Numbered from the stretch's first letter, positions 20,501-31,138 are shown. The stretch: 64,000 bases of DNA from Sipunculus nudus (GCA_026874595.1 CM049314.1:68754300-68818299), one strand, 5' to 3'. The notes: generated by a model not told the origin, from the sequence alone. Numbers and translations are program-made.

Positions 20501-23500
20501 GTATCAAGCATGACCACGCTTGTGCCGAACAAACTCTTCATTTTTTTTTTTCATGAAAGTGTCCTACTCATATCGTCGCTGGTGGAATGATTACCGTGCA
20601 TATTCTCTGCTAGGGTCCGTTTAATATTTTACTCTTTATTTTAGATAACATTGAATATTCTTCAAGGCTGTGAAAGAGCATGCAGCGGTGAACAGGAAAA
20701 GCTTCTTGACTTAGAAGAACAGGGTGTATAATTATATTTGCAATATACTGGAAAATCAACCATGCGAACCTGCTGACCGTTCCAACACTAATCAGAGTCC
20801 GGAAAGTCAAACTGAAAACGTCGACCCTCGGGCATACCAGATAATCTGTCTTCTGGAAAATGAGTTCCGCCATTTAATGCCAAAAATGGCACGGGGTTCA
20901 AAGAAGGGGGTATCTTTGCAATGCATGTGCAACAGTTTGAATGACTGCGAGATCTTGCGAATTGGAGCGAAGACAAAATCCCTTTATAATGTTTTGTGTC
21001 AGTGTGTTCTCGTGTGCTGGCCTGATCTGCTAAACCTGTCCTATGTTGAAATAGAAGGAATTTTTGACATCAAAAGCCCCATATTCGGTAACTATTATGT
21101 TTGAGTAAAAGCATTCCGCATTTTTTGTAGATAATTATATTATGTTACCTGCAGAATAAAAAATAGAACAACTTAGTCACACAATCCATTCAAGTTAAAA
21201 CATTGATATATTTACATTATGATAACATTTATTAATATCTTAAATGTCGCATATTTAATAAAAAAAATGTCCGTTTTAATTACAGGGCAACCGGTAATAA
21301 CAAGATTTCAAGTCAATGTGTCACAAAGGGTACATAACTTAGTTTTTCACATAGCTGCAATACTATACGATTTATACATTTAATTCATAAGATATGATCA
21401 TTTTGTTTAATTATTTTCTTACACACAAATATAGGAATTTTATATGTACTCACACGGGGACGTATACATGATGTTTCAAGGAGAATAAAGGGTATTTAAT
21501 GGTTACTGTAATGCTCATTTATTGTAATGGTTATTTTATGAAAATGTAAAAGGAAAAAATCTCGAATGTATTCGGGTACTGTATTTAATTTGCTCCGCTT
21601 ATAAGTGTTCTTGTTCTACATATATATTATACTATAACAGTCAGAGTCGATCATGCATATTTTGTAGCTTCTTTCTATCTTTAAACATGTATCTGGATAT
21701 CAATATCTGCGGTCTTAAAATTTTCTCAAGTTATTTCATGGTACACATTTTGAATTGCTTAGAACAGGAGACCGCTCAGAATAAGTGAAAAGTATATACC
21801 CGTGCCTCTCTCAAAATTTTCATAAAAAATTTAAAGTCATGATTTATGAAAATATCTTTATGGTAGCGTCATAACATGCCCGGAAAAATTCAATTGGCAT
21901 ATATGGCAATGGCAGAAAAAGTGTGAACTGAGTACAGGTCCATAAAATAAAATTAATAAATTGTTTAACATAACTGAAGAGAAACAAACTACAGGCTTCG
22001 GGGGGGGGGGGGGGGGTTAACGATGTACACAGTGTTACTTTTCCGTTCCGAACCGTTAATCCATATTAACATTTTATTAACTGCATATTTAATGCAAGAG
22101 TAGCTTGACGTATATCTTCGATGTTCATTTTATCGTCTAGTTTGCCGGGTTTTTTTTCATGATTTCTTTGCATCAGAATCATTTATATTTTCAGTACATT
22201 AAGACAGCGCTCATGTTTGCAGCTGGAAATGGCCATGACTGGATACTCTCCAGGCTACTGGAACAGGGAGCAAATCTCACAAGTACAGATAACGTGAGCT
22301 TATCTACTGAGTAGTATATAATGGTAAAATTAATACCCCAGGCAAACACATTTGTAAAGGGAGTCCTAAAATAAATTGTCTTCTCACAACACAAGTTTGG
22401 ACCTGGTTCGGTAAACGGAAATGTGTAACATTTGTTAAAACCCTTTTTCATTAATTAATAAGTTGGACTTTTTAAATTATAGTTTTTGAGAATTTCTTTA
22501 TATGCGAAATGTACATCTTTTAGGCAAGGGTATGCCCAATATTCATTCTTTTACTCTATTCCGATATTCGATTTATTCTCACATAGTTTGATTTCTAAAG
22601 GTATTATTCTTGATGCTATATGTTCTCATACCTACAGGACGGAAAGACAGCACTGATGTGTGCAGCTGAAAACGGTAACAAAGCCATAAGTGACTCCCAG
22701 ATTGAATTACCACGCCTTTTCTCTGTGTGTGCTAGAGAGAGAAAGGCACTAACCGCTTCGTGGTGTCAATGGCACTCATAATACAAGGAGAATCCAAGGC
22801 AAAGAGTTATAATATGTATTATATAAAAAGTATTTTGATTTCTAGAAGCAAAGGAAAAATAAAGTTGTTGAAATTTTAGAACAAAACAGCACTTGACTAT
22901 GCAGCCCAGGGAAACCATGTCGATACATTGCGGGAACTCGTGAATCATGTCATAGGGCACCAAATGGACCTTAAAGTAAGTATGACGATTCTGGCAACAA
23001 TTCAGGCGCGGATGTATCATATGAACATACATGATTAAATAAAGCACGCTTCAAAGCTATCGATAGACGTTTATACTAGCCGTATGTAGACATGTCGTTT
23101 TGCCACAAGTGTGAGTGTACTTTGTTTCCATTCGCAGATATTTGACAGTGCTCTTACTGAAGCAAGAACAGCTGGATTCCTAGAAATTGTGAGGCTGTTT
23201 CTGAACATTCAAGAATATTTTCCCTTAATCCGGCATAAGGTACATATGATTTTTAAAATAAAAAAGATCATCGACGATAAGTTTCCATTCCTCTGAATAT
23301 AATGTGGGCCTAGAACATCTAAGATATACATATATTATCGAGAAAACAACATATTCAATGAAAGTCAATAAGAAAAAATTACATTAAAAGAAGAAATTCT
23401 GTTATACCATTCTTCTAAATAAAGAGTTCATCTGAAAATATATTTAATTTTATAGCACATATTCTTTTCATATTGCTTTAGCTGTGCAGTTTCCTGGATG

Positions 23501-26500
23501 ATGCGGTAGCTGCTGGTCATAATGAACTGGTTGCGTTGTACCTTGAGCTTGGAGTTCTTCCTAATTTTAGCAGCTATTCGGTATATACTTTGTTTATTTT
23601 AATTTGCTTGCTATTTGTTCAATATTTACCTATACAGGGCGATTTAGGGCTATTATTTACATGTAATATTAAGCCATTATTTAGTTAATGTTTTGATGTC
23701 CGGTGCAACTTTTGTTTGCCTATTTTTTTTTTATTTGCAGGGAAGGTGTATACCACTTGTATATGCATCAAGTATGGGCGATATGAAATCCGTGAAATTA
23801 CTACTTGAGCATGGAGCCAATCCAAATTTTACGTCTGCATATGGGGTAAAACGTTATCCGATATTCTTAATCGGAAGCTTTTTAAAATCTGATCTTTTCA
23901 GGTTTATTATACTAGAAATTACATGTATATATATATACACATACTTAGATATGTGATTTAGTGCTTATAATTCCAGGTTGATTTCAACCAGGTTTATTTT
24001 TATTAACATTTGTATTCATAATATTAGTAAGATTTTTATCCAAATATGACGAATATTGAAGAATCAAGAACTATTTGTATTCTCTATTCAAATCAAGAAC
24101 TATTTGTTTTATCTTTCAATTTACCATTGTGCAACCTAGAATTTCATTGAAGTCTCAGATTACCCTGAATTAAATGTTAATATGTGAAAAAAATCAACGT
24201 CTAATGCTTTTCATGGATGACAACCTGCATTCATCAAACCTAGGAACCATCAGAATACACCAACAGCTCCTCTGCCTATGATAAAAATAATTTGAAATTA
24301 AAGATCATACCAGAAAGTTTGTAAATAAGAGTTAATGCAAAGTTTACTGAATGTTTCTTTTGTAAACAGATTTCACAGTCCTGAAGTATCTAGAAATTAC
24401 TACTAAATGAATATTACTCCCCTAAAATTACATTTTTACCATATTTATGTATCATTTGGGTACGAGGTAATGAAAAATATTAATCAATGAATATGCTTTT
24501 CATTACAATTTATACATGTTCCAGGAAACAGCACTACTTGGAGCATCAAGATTAGGCTTCTCTGATATCGTAGACCTGCTTTTGCAGTATAAAGCCTGTA
24601 CCGACACAAGATTCAGCCAGGTAAGATATTTTATTTTAGCGAACGTCAGTTGTAGGATTTAAGCATTTGAAAAGTTAAATCTAGAAAATTAAAATATGAA
24701 ATGGACAAAAGTTCCCTTGAATTATCCTTGGAAACCAAATTTAGGTTACGTAACGTAAATTTTGTTAACTAGCACGATTCCTAGCCCCCGCTACGTTAGA
24801 TATATGTGTTCTAACCTGCGAAACAAGGAAGGATCCTTTGGGGATATGTACGAAATAATGTCATTGTTCAAGCATATATCCCTGTTATCAGTTTAATATC
24901 CCTAGTAGTTTTAAGAGAAATGCTATTACCAGCTCTCATAGAAGTCAGACACAGTTTTGAAATTTAACATCCGTCGGTCAAGACAAATTCATGAACGAGG
25001 TTTGCTTTCTACCTAAAGATTATATAAATGTATATTATAATATACTGAGGCACTGAGCTCGGACGTCCCCTTATTCTTGATTGTTAGCCCCGTGTGTAGG
25101 GACCTGTGGATTACTGAAAAGCGGCCAGGACCTTGATATAATAAGGGAAGAACAAAACCAATCAAGATCCAATAAGGACACGACGGTGAGCGGGGACATG
25201 GCCGATTCTCTATGCTGACAGAGTTTGAAGCCTCAACGGTCCCTGACCTTTAATTGTGATAGGCCCACCAGGGAAACACTTTCAAGGGACCCACCTAAAA
25301 CGGTGAACTAGTGTAGGATATATGATCTTTTTAATGCAGGCTAATTAGTTCTTAACATTTCCAACTCTATCACATTAGAAAATTTAATTAAAATAATTGC
25401 CCACCAGGAGAAAAACCTTGTGCAATAGCTTGTATGCATACTGATCTGAAATTAATATATTAGATGCATAACATCACCCACCACCTACAAACCCCTTACT
25501 CAAAAACTCAAAAATTCCGGCTATACACTTTTGTTCACACTCATAGAGTTATAAAACGGTTTTGCTTTAATTATAATGATAATAATTTGCTCAACCCACA
25601 AACGTGTTTCAATATACAAGTCAACTAATGGCCAACTTATAACATGTACTCAGCTTGGATAGACACTTCTAAACTTTTTTGAATTAATTGATGGATTTTA
25701 AATTTCCTACTAAAAATTTAACTTGTATTTGTTCACAATGTGTCTCAACAATAATGCAACACACTGAACATCATGAACCATATTGGTCATACGCGTCTGT
25801 TATTCAGGATAACAATGTGCAAGTTATAAATAGTTGATCTTCAAGAAAGGCAAGGTATAACACATTATAAAGACATACTATTCTTTTATTTTTTTGAAGA
25901 TGAATGAGCCAGTCTTCGGACCAATCTCTGGAGCCACTTACGAAGGTCACTTAGATACGGTGAAGCTGTTACTAACACATGGACCAAGTCTCGAAGATTT
26001 AGAATGGGTATGACCACATTTAAATTGTATTGTTTGCCAGAGCAAGTTTGAATAATAACCGATATATATATTGTTCTTTTACATGCAGGTAACTGCATAT
26101 AGTTTAAAATATTGTGTGCTTAGTCTCCACGATCTATGGTGCCCACATATAAGAAACCTCTTCTCGTTATGAGAATACAGTATGAATCTCAACTTATAAC
26201 CTTTTGTTTGTTTCATTCTGGCCAGACTGAGTCCCGTATTTTATCATCGTAACAATGGAGTAGCGAGCACCAATGCCTTCCCCAGAAAACCGTATGTTAA
26301 AGGAAAGGTGGTCCTTGACGTAAGCGATTGTTCCAAACTCTCATAATTAGATCTTGATCGTTGAACTGACAAACAGAGTAGTTTATTAAAATGCCCCAGT
26401 TATCCCAGTAGTATCTAGACTATGGTAACTTATCCTCTAGCTGGCGTACGCCATTGTTTCATTCATCCGTTGGCCAGCTACGCCAGTGTGGGAGTAATAG

Positions 26501-27075
26501 TCTTCCGAAAGGCAACTTGTTTCCTAATTTCCAAAGTTTTTTAGCCTGTCCCAAATTTACACCTTCCACTGCATTGTTGTTTTATGTGGATTGGAACTGG
26601 TTTATCGTATATATCATTATCCTCTGATCATGGGACTCGTCGTCTTGTTTGGCCTCGTTTCGGGCAAGTACGTTCCGATCATCCCTGCCTTAATTGACCA
26701 GATTGCATTGGCGTGCTTTTGGGGTTAAAAGACTATGGGCCGTTCTAATTGTATCTTTTGTATAATAATATCAACCAAAAAAGGACATAACTTTGGATAA
26801 CAACTTGGGCTCTGATGAAACAGGAGTGTGTCACTGAGCGTCTGTTATCTTGTGTGTTTTTTTGCCCTTTAAATTTGCCTTTATTTCTAGCAGATTCCTG
26901 AACTATGCATAATTAAATTTACGCCAGGCACTTCAACAACTTCATTTTCTCTTCATTTTTTACTCAATTTAAGTATCTAGAAATTTCAGGACACAACAAT
27001 GCATTTTCACACATTTGCTTTATTTCCTTTACCGGTCACACTGTCATACTGCATTAATGTATACAATTTGCTTCT

Positions 27076-27141
<66 letters not shown>

Positions 27142-30100
27142 TACTTTGAAGAGAATGCTGCCCCTGCTAACAGGATCTGTCAAAAGGCTGCTCACTCCTG
27201 AAATAATAATGCATCCACTAGAAAGATATTTAATCCCTGTAGTATTTCGACGAAAATAACGAAAATGCTGTGGAAAGACGTCAGTAGTTCAGACTTTATA
27301 CCTGATTGATTATTGTAGTTGTATCACGGTTAAATGTGTTCCGTTAAATGACAAAAACATTTAAACTATCATTTGCCTTATTTTTGATCAGGCACTGTAC
27401 GAGTCGTCGGGAACAGGAAATGCAGCCTTTGTGGATACCCTGCTAGCGCATGGGGTTAGCCCTGATGGAGATGGTCAAGTAAGTCATTCAATGGGTTACC
27501 TTCGAACGAGATTGTTATTTACGGTAACTGCCGAAGATTGTTATTTACGGTAACTGCCGCTTTTGATTCTCAGCGGTATGCTGTTTCAAACATTGAACAG
27601 TGTGAGCTTAAAATATCTTAATGTTATTTTTATTTTAGCTGAATTCATATCAAAGCTCAATGCAATAAAACCTCACGTATTCCTTTTGGCAATCCAATTA
27701 AATGAATAAATAAATACACAAAATATATACACAATGCCCATGTTAATGCTTTACTCAAGTATAGTGTGTTTCACGATGGCGCTAAGATGTTACATTTTTG
27801 TTACTCCATTAACAGAAGTTAATAAATCTTATGGTATTTTCTCCGGATAGAATGACAAGATGAAAGATCAAAATAAGTAAAGAGAGTGACACTGGTATCC
27901 GCTTTCGATTATTGCAGGTTTAAGGTTTTATATTTGCCTTAAAAGTACACCATAGGCACAGAAACAGATATGTCAACCTTTTCTATTTACCTTTCCAGAG
28001 AGGTCCTAGATCAATCTGATTTTTTTTTCTGATTCTGCTTTGACCTTATTTATAGAGACGCTGCCCGCTGTTTGCAGCATATGCTAGACATCAAACGAAG
28101 ATTGTGATCAAACTGCTTGAAAGAGGGGCAAACCCGAATACGATCGACGAGGTAATCGTAGATAAAGTTCCCTCAAAAACGTCAGAGGGACATGGTCAAC
28201 ATAGTTATTAGCATGAAGTAGACCACAATAAATTGTAATCACAGTTATAATAATTTTTCATAAAAAAGAAAGCAACATACTTGCTTAAACTGAGTCAGAA
28301 AGTAGGACAGCGATGAATATGTTTGTGCCATCAACCCTTTGTTCGGGTGTAAAGGGTGACTAATTATCTATATTTTTTATTTAACTCCCACTTTTTACAA
28401 AATAAGTTTATTTTTTCAGACATACAAAAGACAATCCAAATAAAATTCTATGTCAACAATGTTTCATTATATGCACACCATAGATCATTTTTTTCCACAG
28501 CAAAGTTATTCTTAAATATCATTTTCTAATTGATTAAACGTCCCAAACATTCCTTATATATTATCAATCGGCTTGTTCCGCACTTCCATCGTATTTGGCT
28601 TGTGGATTGCGTTTACGGTTGGCCGAAGGCCAGTACGAAGACAATACTTAACGAACCGGTCCCTTATATTTTATATAAGCGGCCACGCATAATATGAACA
28701 CAACCCACAATGAATCGACATTTTATTTTCAAAATGAACCAAATGAAACACTCCAACATCGTTCTTAAGCCGGCACCTACACACATTCAGGATGCTAATT
28801 TGTTTGCAGTTTCAATCCTGGGCATTTCGTCACAGATCATAGTGAAATCACACTCCACCTCGTTTTTCTTTCGCATTTGTGGTTAGTTCAGGCATGCTTT
28901 GACTGTAATGGTTAATTACATTTATAGCTCCCGATGTTAAGCAAATTTTTTTTTTATATATGTTATTATTGTGTAATTTTCAGTAAGTAATTCTCCCATG
29001 TACATGAAGGTTTATAATATGTTACCGAGTTGTTTTATTGTTCAATTAGACTAAAGATAGACTCGGTCAGATTTCACAAGTCAGAGTACAAATCAAGGAC
29101 CCTCGAATAAAAGTCCGCGTCCCTAATAAATTTGATTTGAATCCGACTTAGACTAGAGCAGGATTCGAGTCTTTCATTATCGGTCTATAATGTCTTACTC
29201 AGATATAATTGTCTATAATTTCAGAAAGGGGAAACACTGTTATTCCGAGCATTACGCAATAACAACGTAGGACTAATAATTTTACTGATGAAGTATGGGG
29301 CTAGCTGTGAAGTAGCCAACAAGGTAAATGTTTACACATCAGATGTTTATCTTTGTGAGTAATGGTCGTTTTCTGAAGTTATTTAGTGATTTCCCTGTTT
29401 TCTAACATATTTATAAAATCACAAAGCGATGTCGCCATACACACCATCTGATCATAAGATTAATATTATATCCTTCCTACTTACAAATTCAATAAATAGT
29501 ATATATTGCAAAGTGTATATTGAAGAAAGTATATATTGAATCATATCACATTTCTTATAATATGTGTATATTCTGATACAGTTCGTGTATTTTTTTATTC
29601 ACTCTGCACATCGACTTACTATCTCCAAATCAACTGTCTAATAAGTCGTTTTGTGTAAGTCCCATCGCCCACCTGTGACTTTTTACTATTACTTGTTGCG
29701 AGTACGAGAAAATTACCAAAGGAGAAGAAAAAATTGAAAGAAAACAAAAACAAGTTTTAAATAACACGATTTGTGAGGTTGCGCCCTACAGCTGCCAGGT
29801 GACCTGTGCGGTATTTTTATGTTTTGGAACATGAATATCTTCGAGTGCGAGTTTAATTTCAGTAGTATACAGGAGTAATTGGTGTTTAACGACATTTTGC
29901 AAATACTAACATATATTTAAACATAATACACTGTAATTCATGTATATTTAACATACCTGGTAGGGAAATGGGTCCATTTCAATTTTAGGACGGAGACTTT
30001 CCGCTACATGTTGCTGTCAGATCCAACCATATATATCACGAAACGTTCTGTTCTTTGTTGACCGGGAGGAAAATTATTCAGGTTGGTCTGAAGATTTATC

Positions 30101-30845
30101 TCAAGCTAAAGCTATATGTATCGATACTCCGTAAATCAGTTTAAAAAAAACCCACATTATTTTTTCATAGGAATGGGAGGTCATTTCGTAGGTTTCAGGG
30201 CAAACATGTTTAGTTCATAAAAGATTTATTTTGTTGTAGAAAGGTATGAATTTTCTCTCTATGACGCCTCATGGATCAATCGGTTCTGGTGCACTACTGG
30301 ACGTAACCACAAAGGAAGGCCGGACTCCCCTTGAATTGGCGATGACGTTTAATTGTGAATATAAATTGTATACCTTGATACAACACGGGGCATTAAAAAG
30401 GCACATAATTGAACTTCCCAAAGGACCACCAATAAGTGTTTTGCCCACAGTTGAGTGGCTTCACACGTCTTTGCTAGACCTCTGTAATTTAAACTTACAA
30501 AAATTTGTTAAAATCTTACACGAAGCCGGATGTTGCACACACGGGGGCCGGACTGATGCGGCATCAAGGGATGAGGATTCTTCTCGAAGATATTATAATC
30601 CCTACTTTTATGGGGAGGGTGCATACTCATGGCTGGATTTTCAACGATTTAAAGTACGAAGTCTACAGCTACTCTGTCGTCAGACCATTCGTGAAACACT
30701 TCAGAAAGTTTCAGGCGGACGAAGTATTTTCTACAGAGTGAGAAAACTACAGATCCACAGATGCCTACAAGATCAGATTCTCTTCAGGCATGTAATTCCT
30801 AAAAAAGTGTGGTCTGACGTCACTATCGACTATCAGCCAAAATAA
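17261..30845 (+). CDS. CARD-CARD-ankyrin-SOCS box protein, copy 2 (whole gene, spliced)
   Basis: Proposed coding exons: 17261-17552, 19157-19308, 19690-19843, 20051-20079, 20715-21087, 21286-21329, 22195-22293, 22880-22975, 23138-23239, 23482-23580, 23741-23845, 24525-24620, 25900-26007, 27392-27478, 28056-28151, 29225-29323, 29989-30081 and 30240-30845. They sum to 909 codons with every phase matching. The protein would have two CARDs (homotypic death-fold adaptors), a family-specific domain, 11-12 ankyrin repeats for target binding, and a C-terminal SOCS box that in known proteins recruits Elongin B/C and Cullin 5. This suggests a cytoplasmic ubiquitin-ligase receptor tied to CARD signalling (inference). 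Two splice sites differ from the paralogues but keep phase. No vertebrate ASB protein known to me carries a CARD. Start codon and first-exon donor are the least certain parts. Confidence 0.72.
17553..19156. other. intron 1 of copy 2, with repeat fragment
   Basis: A single degraded copy of the 335-bp-unit element lies at about 17806-18250 (TCGTCCGTCCGTCC, GCACAAATCGTAAACCCTGG). Further on, AAGGTCAA words recur (18424, 18544, 18670, 18822), probably an old decayed repeat. No exon was seen. Confidence 0.55.
19157..19308 (+). CDS. copy 2 exon 2: first half of second CARD
   Basis: 152 nt, phase 1 to 0, the same length and phases as the copy 3 exon 44851-45002. The frame contains GFEELLNSSLEFTQTLVTNL and KAQVDVDNKIKARL. 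Acceptor TTTTTTTCAG, donor GTAAGA. Confidence 0.75.
19690..19843 (+). CDS. copy 2 exon 3: second half of second CARD
   Basis: The frame YSMFVNSLLETDEESFEEFI then QCLHDSPELGHRVIAKHL is a textbook CARD helix 5-6 segment. Copies 1 and 3 end at TTAG|GTAA. Here that site reads TTAGGGAA, so the GT is gone; the next GT (GAA|GTATAA) is 9 nt downstream and keeps phase 1, adding three residues. Confidence 0.75.
20051..20079 (+). CDS. copy 2 exon 4: 29-nt mini-exon
   Basis: A linker exon, phase 1 to 0, DTTKPITAE after the junction codon. Mini-exons of exactly 29 nt occur after each CARD unit in copies 1 and 3, which supports this small call. Confidence 0.65.
20080..20714. other. intron 4 of copy 2
   Basis: No element recognised. 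Near its end the ancestral-type acceptor TTTTAG (20639-20644) is still present, but using it leads to TAA at 20729. The acceptor CTTCTTGACTTAG at 20714 restores the frame. Confidence 0.5.
20715..21087 (+). CDS. copy 2 exon 5: family-specific domain
   Basis: The frame contains FRHLMPKMARGSKKGVSL, MCNSLNDCEILRIGAKTKSL and CQCVLVCWPDLLNL. The spacing of LMPK, CN-x-[IL]-[DN]-DCE-x-LRI-x-AKTK and QCV-x-x-CWPD is the same in copies 1 and 3. I do not recognise the domain. The conserved Cys/Trp suggest a compact fold. Start at 20715 is chosen because it alone gives phase 0 in and phase 1 out; the homologous start is 20645. Confidence 0.7.
21286..21329 (+). CDS. copy 2 exon 6 (44 nt)
   Basis: Phase 1 to 0, GQPVITRFQVNVSQR. 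Its length is conserved in all three copies. Acceptor TTACAG, donor GTACAT. Confidence 0.75.
21330..22194. other. intron 6 of copy 2
   Basis: Holds a 17-base G run (22000-22016). Copies 1 and 3 have an extra 120-nt ankyrin-like exon at this place; no equivalent was found here. Confidence 0.55.
22195..22293 (+). CDS. copy 2 ankyrin repeat exon
   Basis: A 99-nt phase 0-0 exon, YIKTALMFAAGNGHDWILSR then LLEQGANLTSTDN. Acceptor ATTTTCAG, donor GTGAGC. Confidence 0.85.
22638..22690 (+). pseudogene. remnant of an ankyrin exon in copy 2
   Basis: After CCTACAG the frame DGKTALMCAAENGNKAI is the first half of an ankyrin repeat equivalent to 9881-9976. The second half (LL-x-x-GA) has been replaced by unrelated sequence with no proper donor. 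If included it shifts or ends the frame; skipping it leaves the gene open. Confidence 0.7.
22880..22975 (+). CDS. copy 2 ankyrin repeat exon
   Basis: 96 nt, phase 0-0: NKTALDYAAQGNHVDTLREL then VNHVIGHQMDLK. Equivalent to 10858-10959 in copy 1. Acceptor AATTTTAG, donor GTAAGT. Confidence 0.85.
23138..23239 (+). CDS. copy 2 ankyrin repeat exon
   Basis: 102 nt, phase 0-0: IFDSALTEARTAGFLEIVRL then FLNIQEYFPLI. It corresponds to the repeat ending VEEFLRAV in copy 1. Acceptor TTCGCAG, donor GTACAT. Confidence 0.83.
23482..23580 (+). CDS. copy 2 ankyrin repeat exon
   Basis: 99 nt, phase 0-0: LCSFLDDAVAAGHNELVALY then LELGVLPNFSSYS. Equivalent to 11477-11575. Acceptor GCTTTAG, donor GTATAT. Confidence 0.83.
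23741..23845 (+). CDS. copy 2 ankyrin repeat exon
   Basis: 105 nt, phase 0-0: GRCIPLVYASSMGDMKSVKL then LLEHGANPNFTSAYG, a strong ankyrin repeat. Acceptor TATTTGCAG, donor GTAAAA. Confidence 0.87.
24525..24620 (+). CDS. copy 2 ankyrin repeat exon
   Basis: 96 nt, phase 0-0: ETALLGASRLGFSDIVDLLL then QYKACTDTRFSQ. Equivalent to 13079-13165 in copy 1. Acceptor GTTCCAG, donor GTAAGA. Confidence 0.87.
24621..25899. other. intron of copy 2
   Basis: No exon found. A segment of higher GC at about 25050-25330 looks like an inserted repeat of unknown family (GAGCTCGGACGTCCCC, CCACCAGGGAAACAC). Confidence 0.45.
25900..26007 (+). CDS. copy 2 ankyrin repeat exon
   Basis: 108 nt, phase 0-0: MNEPVFGPISGATYEGHLDT then VKLLLTHGPSLEDLEW. 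The acceptor is TTTTTTGAAG, with AAG less usual than CAG. Donor GTATGA. Confidence 0.8.
26008..27391. other. intron of copy 2
   Basis: AT-rich, no exon recognised. Contains a long (AT)n tract at 27079-27138. Confidence 0.5.
27079..27138. repeat. (AT)n microsatellite
   Basis: About 30 uninterrupted AT units. Confidence 0.95.
27392..27478 (+). CDS. copy 2 ankyrin repeat exon (short)
   Basis: 87 nt, phase 0-0: ALYESSGTGNAAFVDTLLAH then GVSPDGDGQ. A shortened repeat that keeps the LLAHG signature. Acceptor TTTGATCAG, donor GTAAGT. Confidence 0.8.
28056..28151 (+). CDS. copy 2 ankyrin repeat exon
   Basis: 96 nt, phase 0-0: RRCPLFAAYARHQTKIVIKL then LERGANPNTIDE. Acceptor TTTATAG, donor GTAATC. 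Confidence 0.87.
28152..29224. other. intron of copy 2
   Basis: No exon seen. 29040-29180 carries GACT/AGTCC-rich phrases (CGAGTCTTTC, AGACTCGGTC) like those at 35080-35130 and 35520-35590, probably fragments of one old repeat. Confidence 0.45.
29225..29323 (+). CDS. copy 2 ankyrin repeat exon
   Basis: 99 nt, phase 0-0: KGETLLFRALRNNNVGLIIL then LMKYGASCEVANK. Acceptor AATTTCAG, donor GTAAAT. Confidence 0.87.
29989..30081 (+). CDS. copy 2 ankyrin repeat exon
   Basis: 93 nt, phase 0-0: DGDFPLHVAVRSNHIYHETF then CSLLTGRKIIQ. Acceptor AATTTTAG, donor GTTGGT (weak). Confidence 0.78.
30240..30845 (+). CDS. copy 2 last exon: ankyrin repeats and SOCS box
   Basis: The exon enters in phase 0 after TTGTTGTAG and codes 201 residues to TAA at 30843-30845. 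It contains a last ankyrin repeat (TTKEGRTPLELAMTF ... LIQHGA), a helical segment (WLHTSLLDLCNLNLQKFVKI), then a SOCS box: BC box SLQLLCRQTI (30660-30689), fitting [ST]-L-x-x-x-C-x-x-x-[IVL], and a Cul5-box-like KLQIHRCLQDQIL (30744-30782). The usual LP-x-P is LQIH here, so Cullin 5 binding is less sure than Elongin binding. The layout matches the C-terminus of ankyrin-SOCS (ASB) proteins. Confidence 0.85.
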   Translation, partial: KGMNFLSMTPHGSIGSGALLDVTTKEGRTPLELAMTFNCEYKLYTLIQHGALKRHIIELPKGPPISVLPTVEWLHTSLLDLCNLNLQKFVKILHEAGCCTHGGRTDAASRDEDSSRRYYNPYFYGEGAYSWLDFQRFKVRSLQLLCRQTIRETLQKVSGGRSIFYRVRKLQIHRCLQDQILFRHVIPKKVWSDVTIDYQPK

Positions 30846-31132
30846 GTGAAATCGCCGAAAGAGTCGGCACATACATATGCCACGACCATATTTTGTCATC
30901 TTCAGTAAAATATAAATAGCTGTTATCTAAAAAAATTGCTTCTTTTGTATAATCTTTGAATATATGTAAATATTGCATATTTATAATAATATAAATATAA
31001 TGTGATGTAATATAATAAGGATCACTGGGGGCTTTTTTGCCATGCACACAAGCTGTTCTTAGCTGTCAGTATCGGATTTCAACTAAAATATTTTACTGAG
31101 ACATTATTATAATATTGTGCGTACGGGAAGAA

Positions 31133-31138
31133 AATAAA
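31133..31138 (+). terminator. candidate poly(A) signal of copy 2
   Basis: AATAAA about 290 nt after the stop codon; the first clear hexamer on this strand after the coding end. Confidence 0.45.

Noticed and set aside
27000-27259. Open frame with a long Tyr-Ile repeat
   Set aside because: The repeat is a translation of the (AT)n microsatellite.
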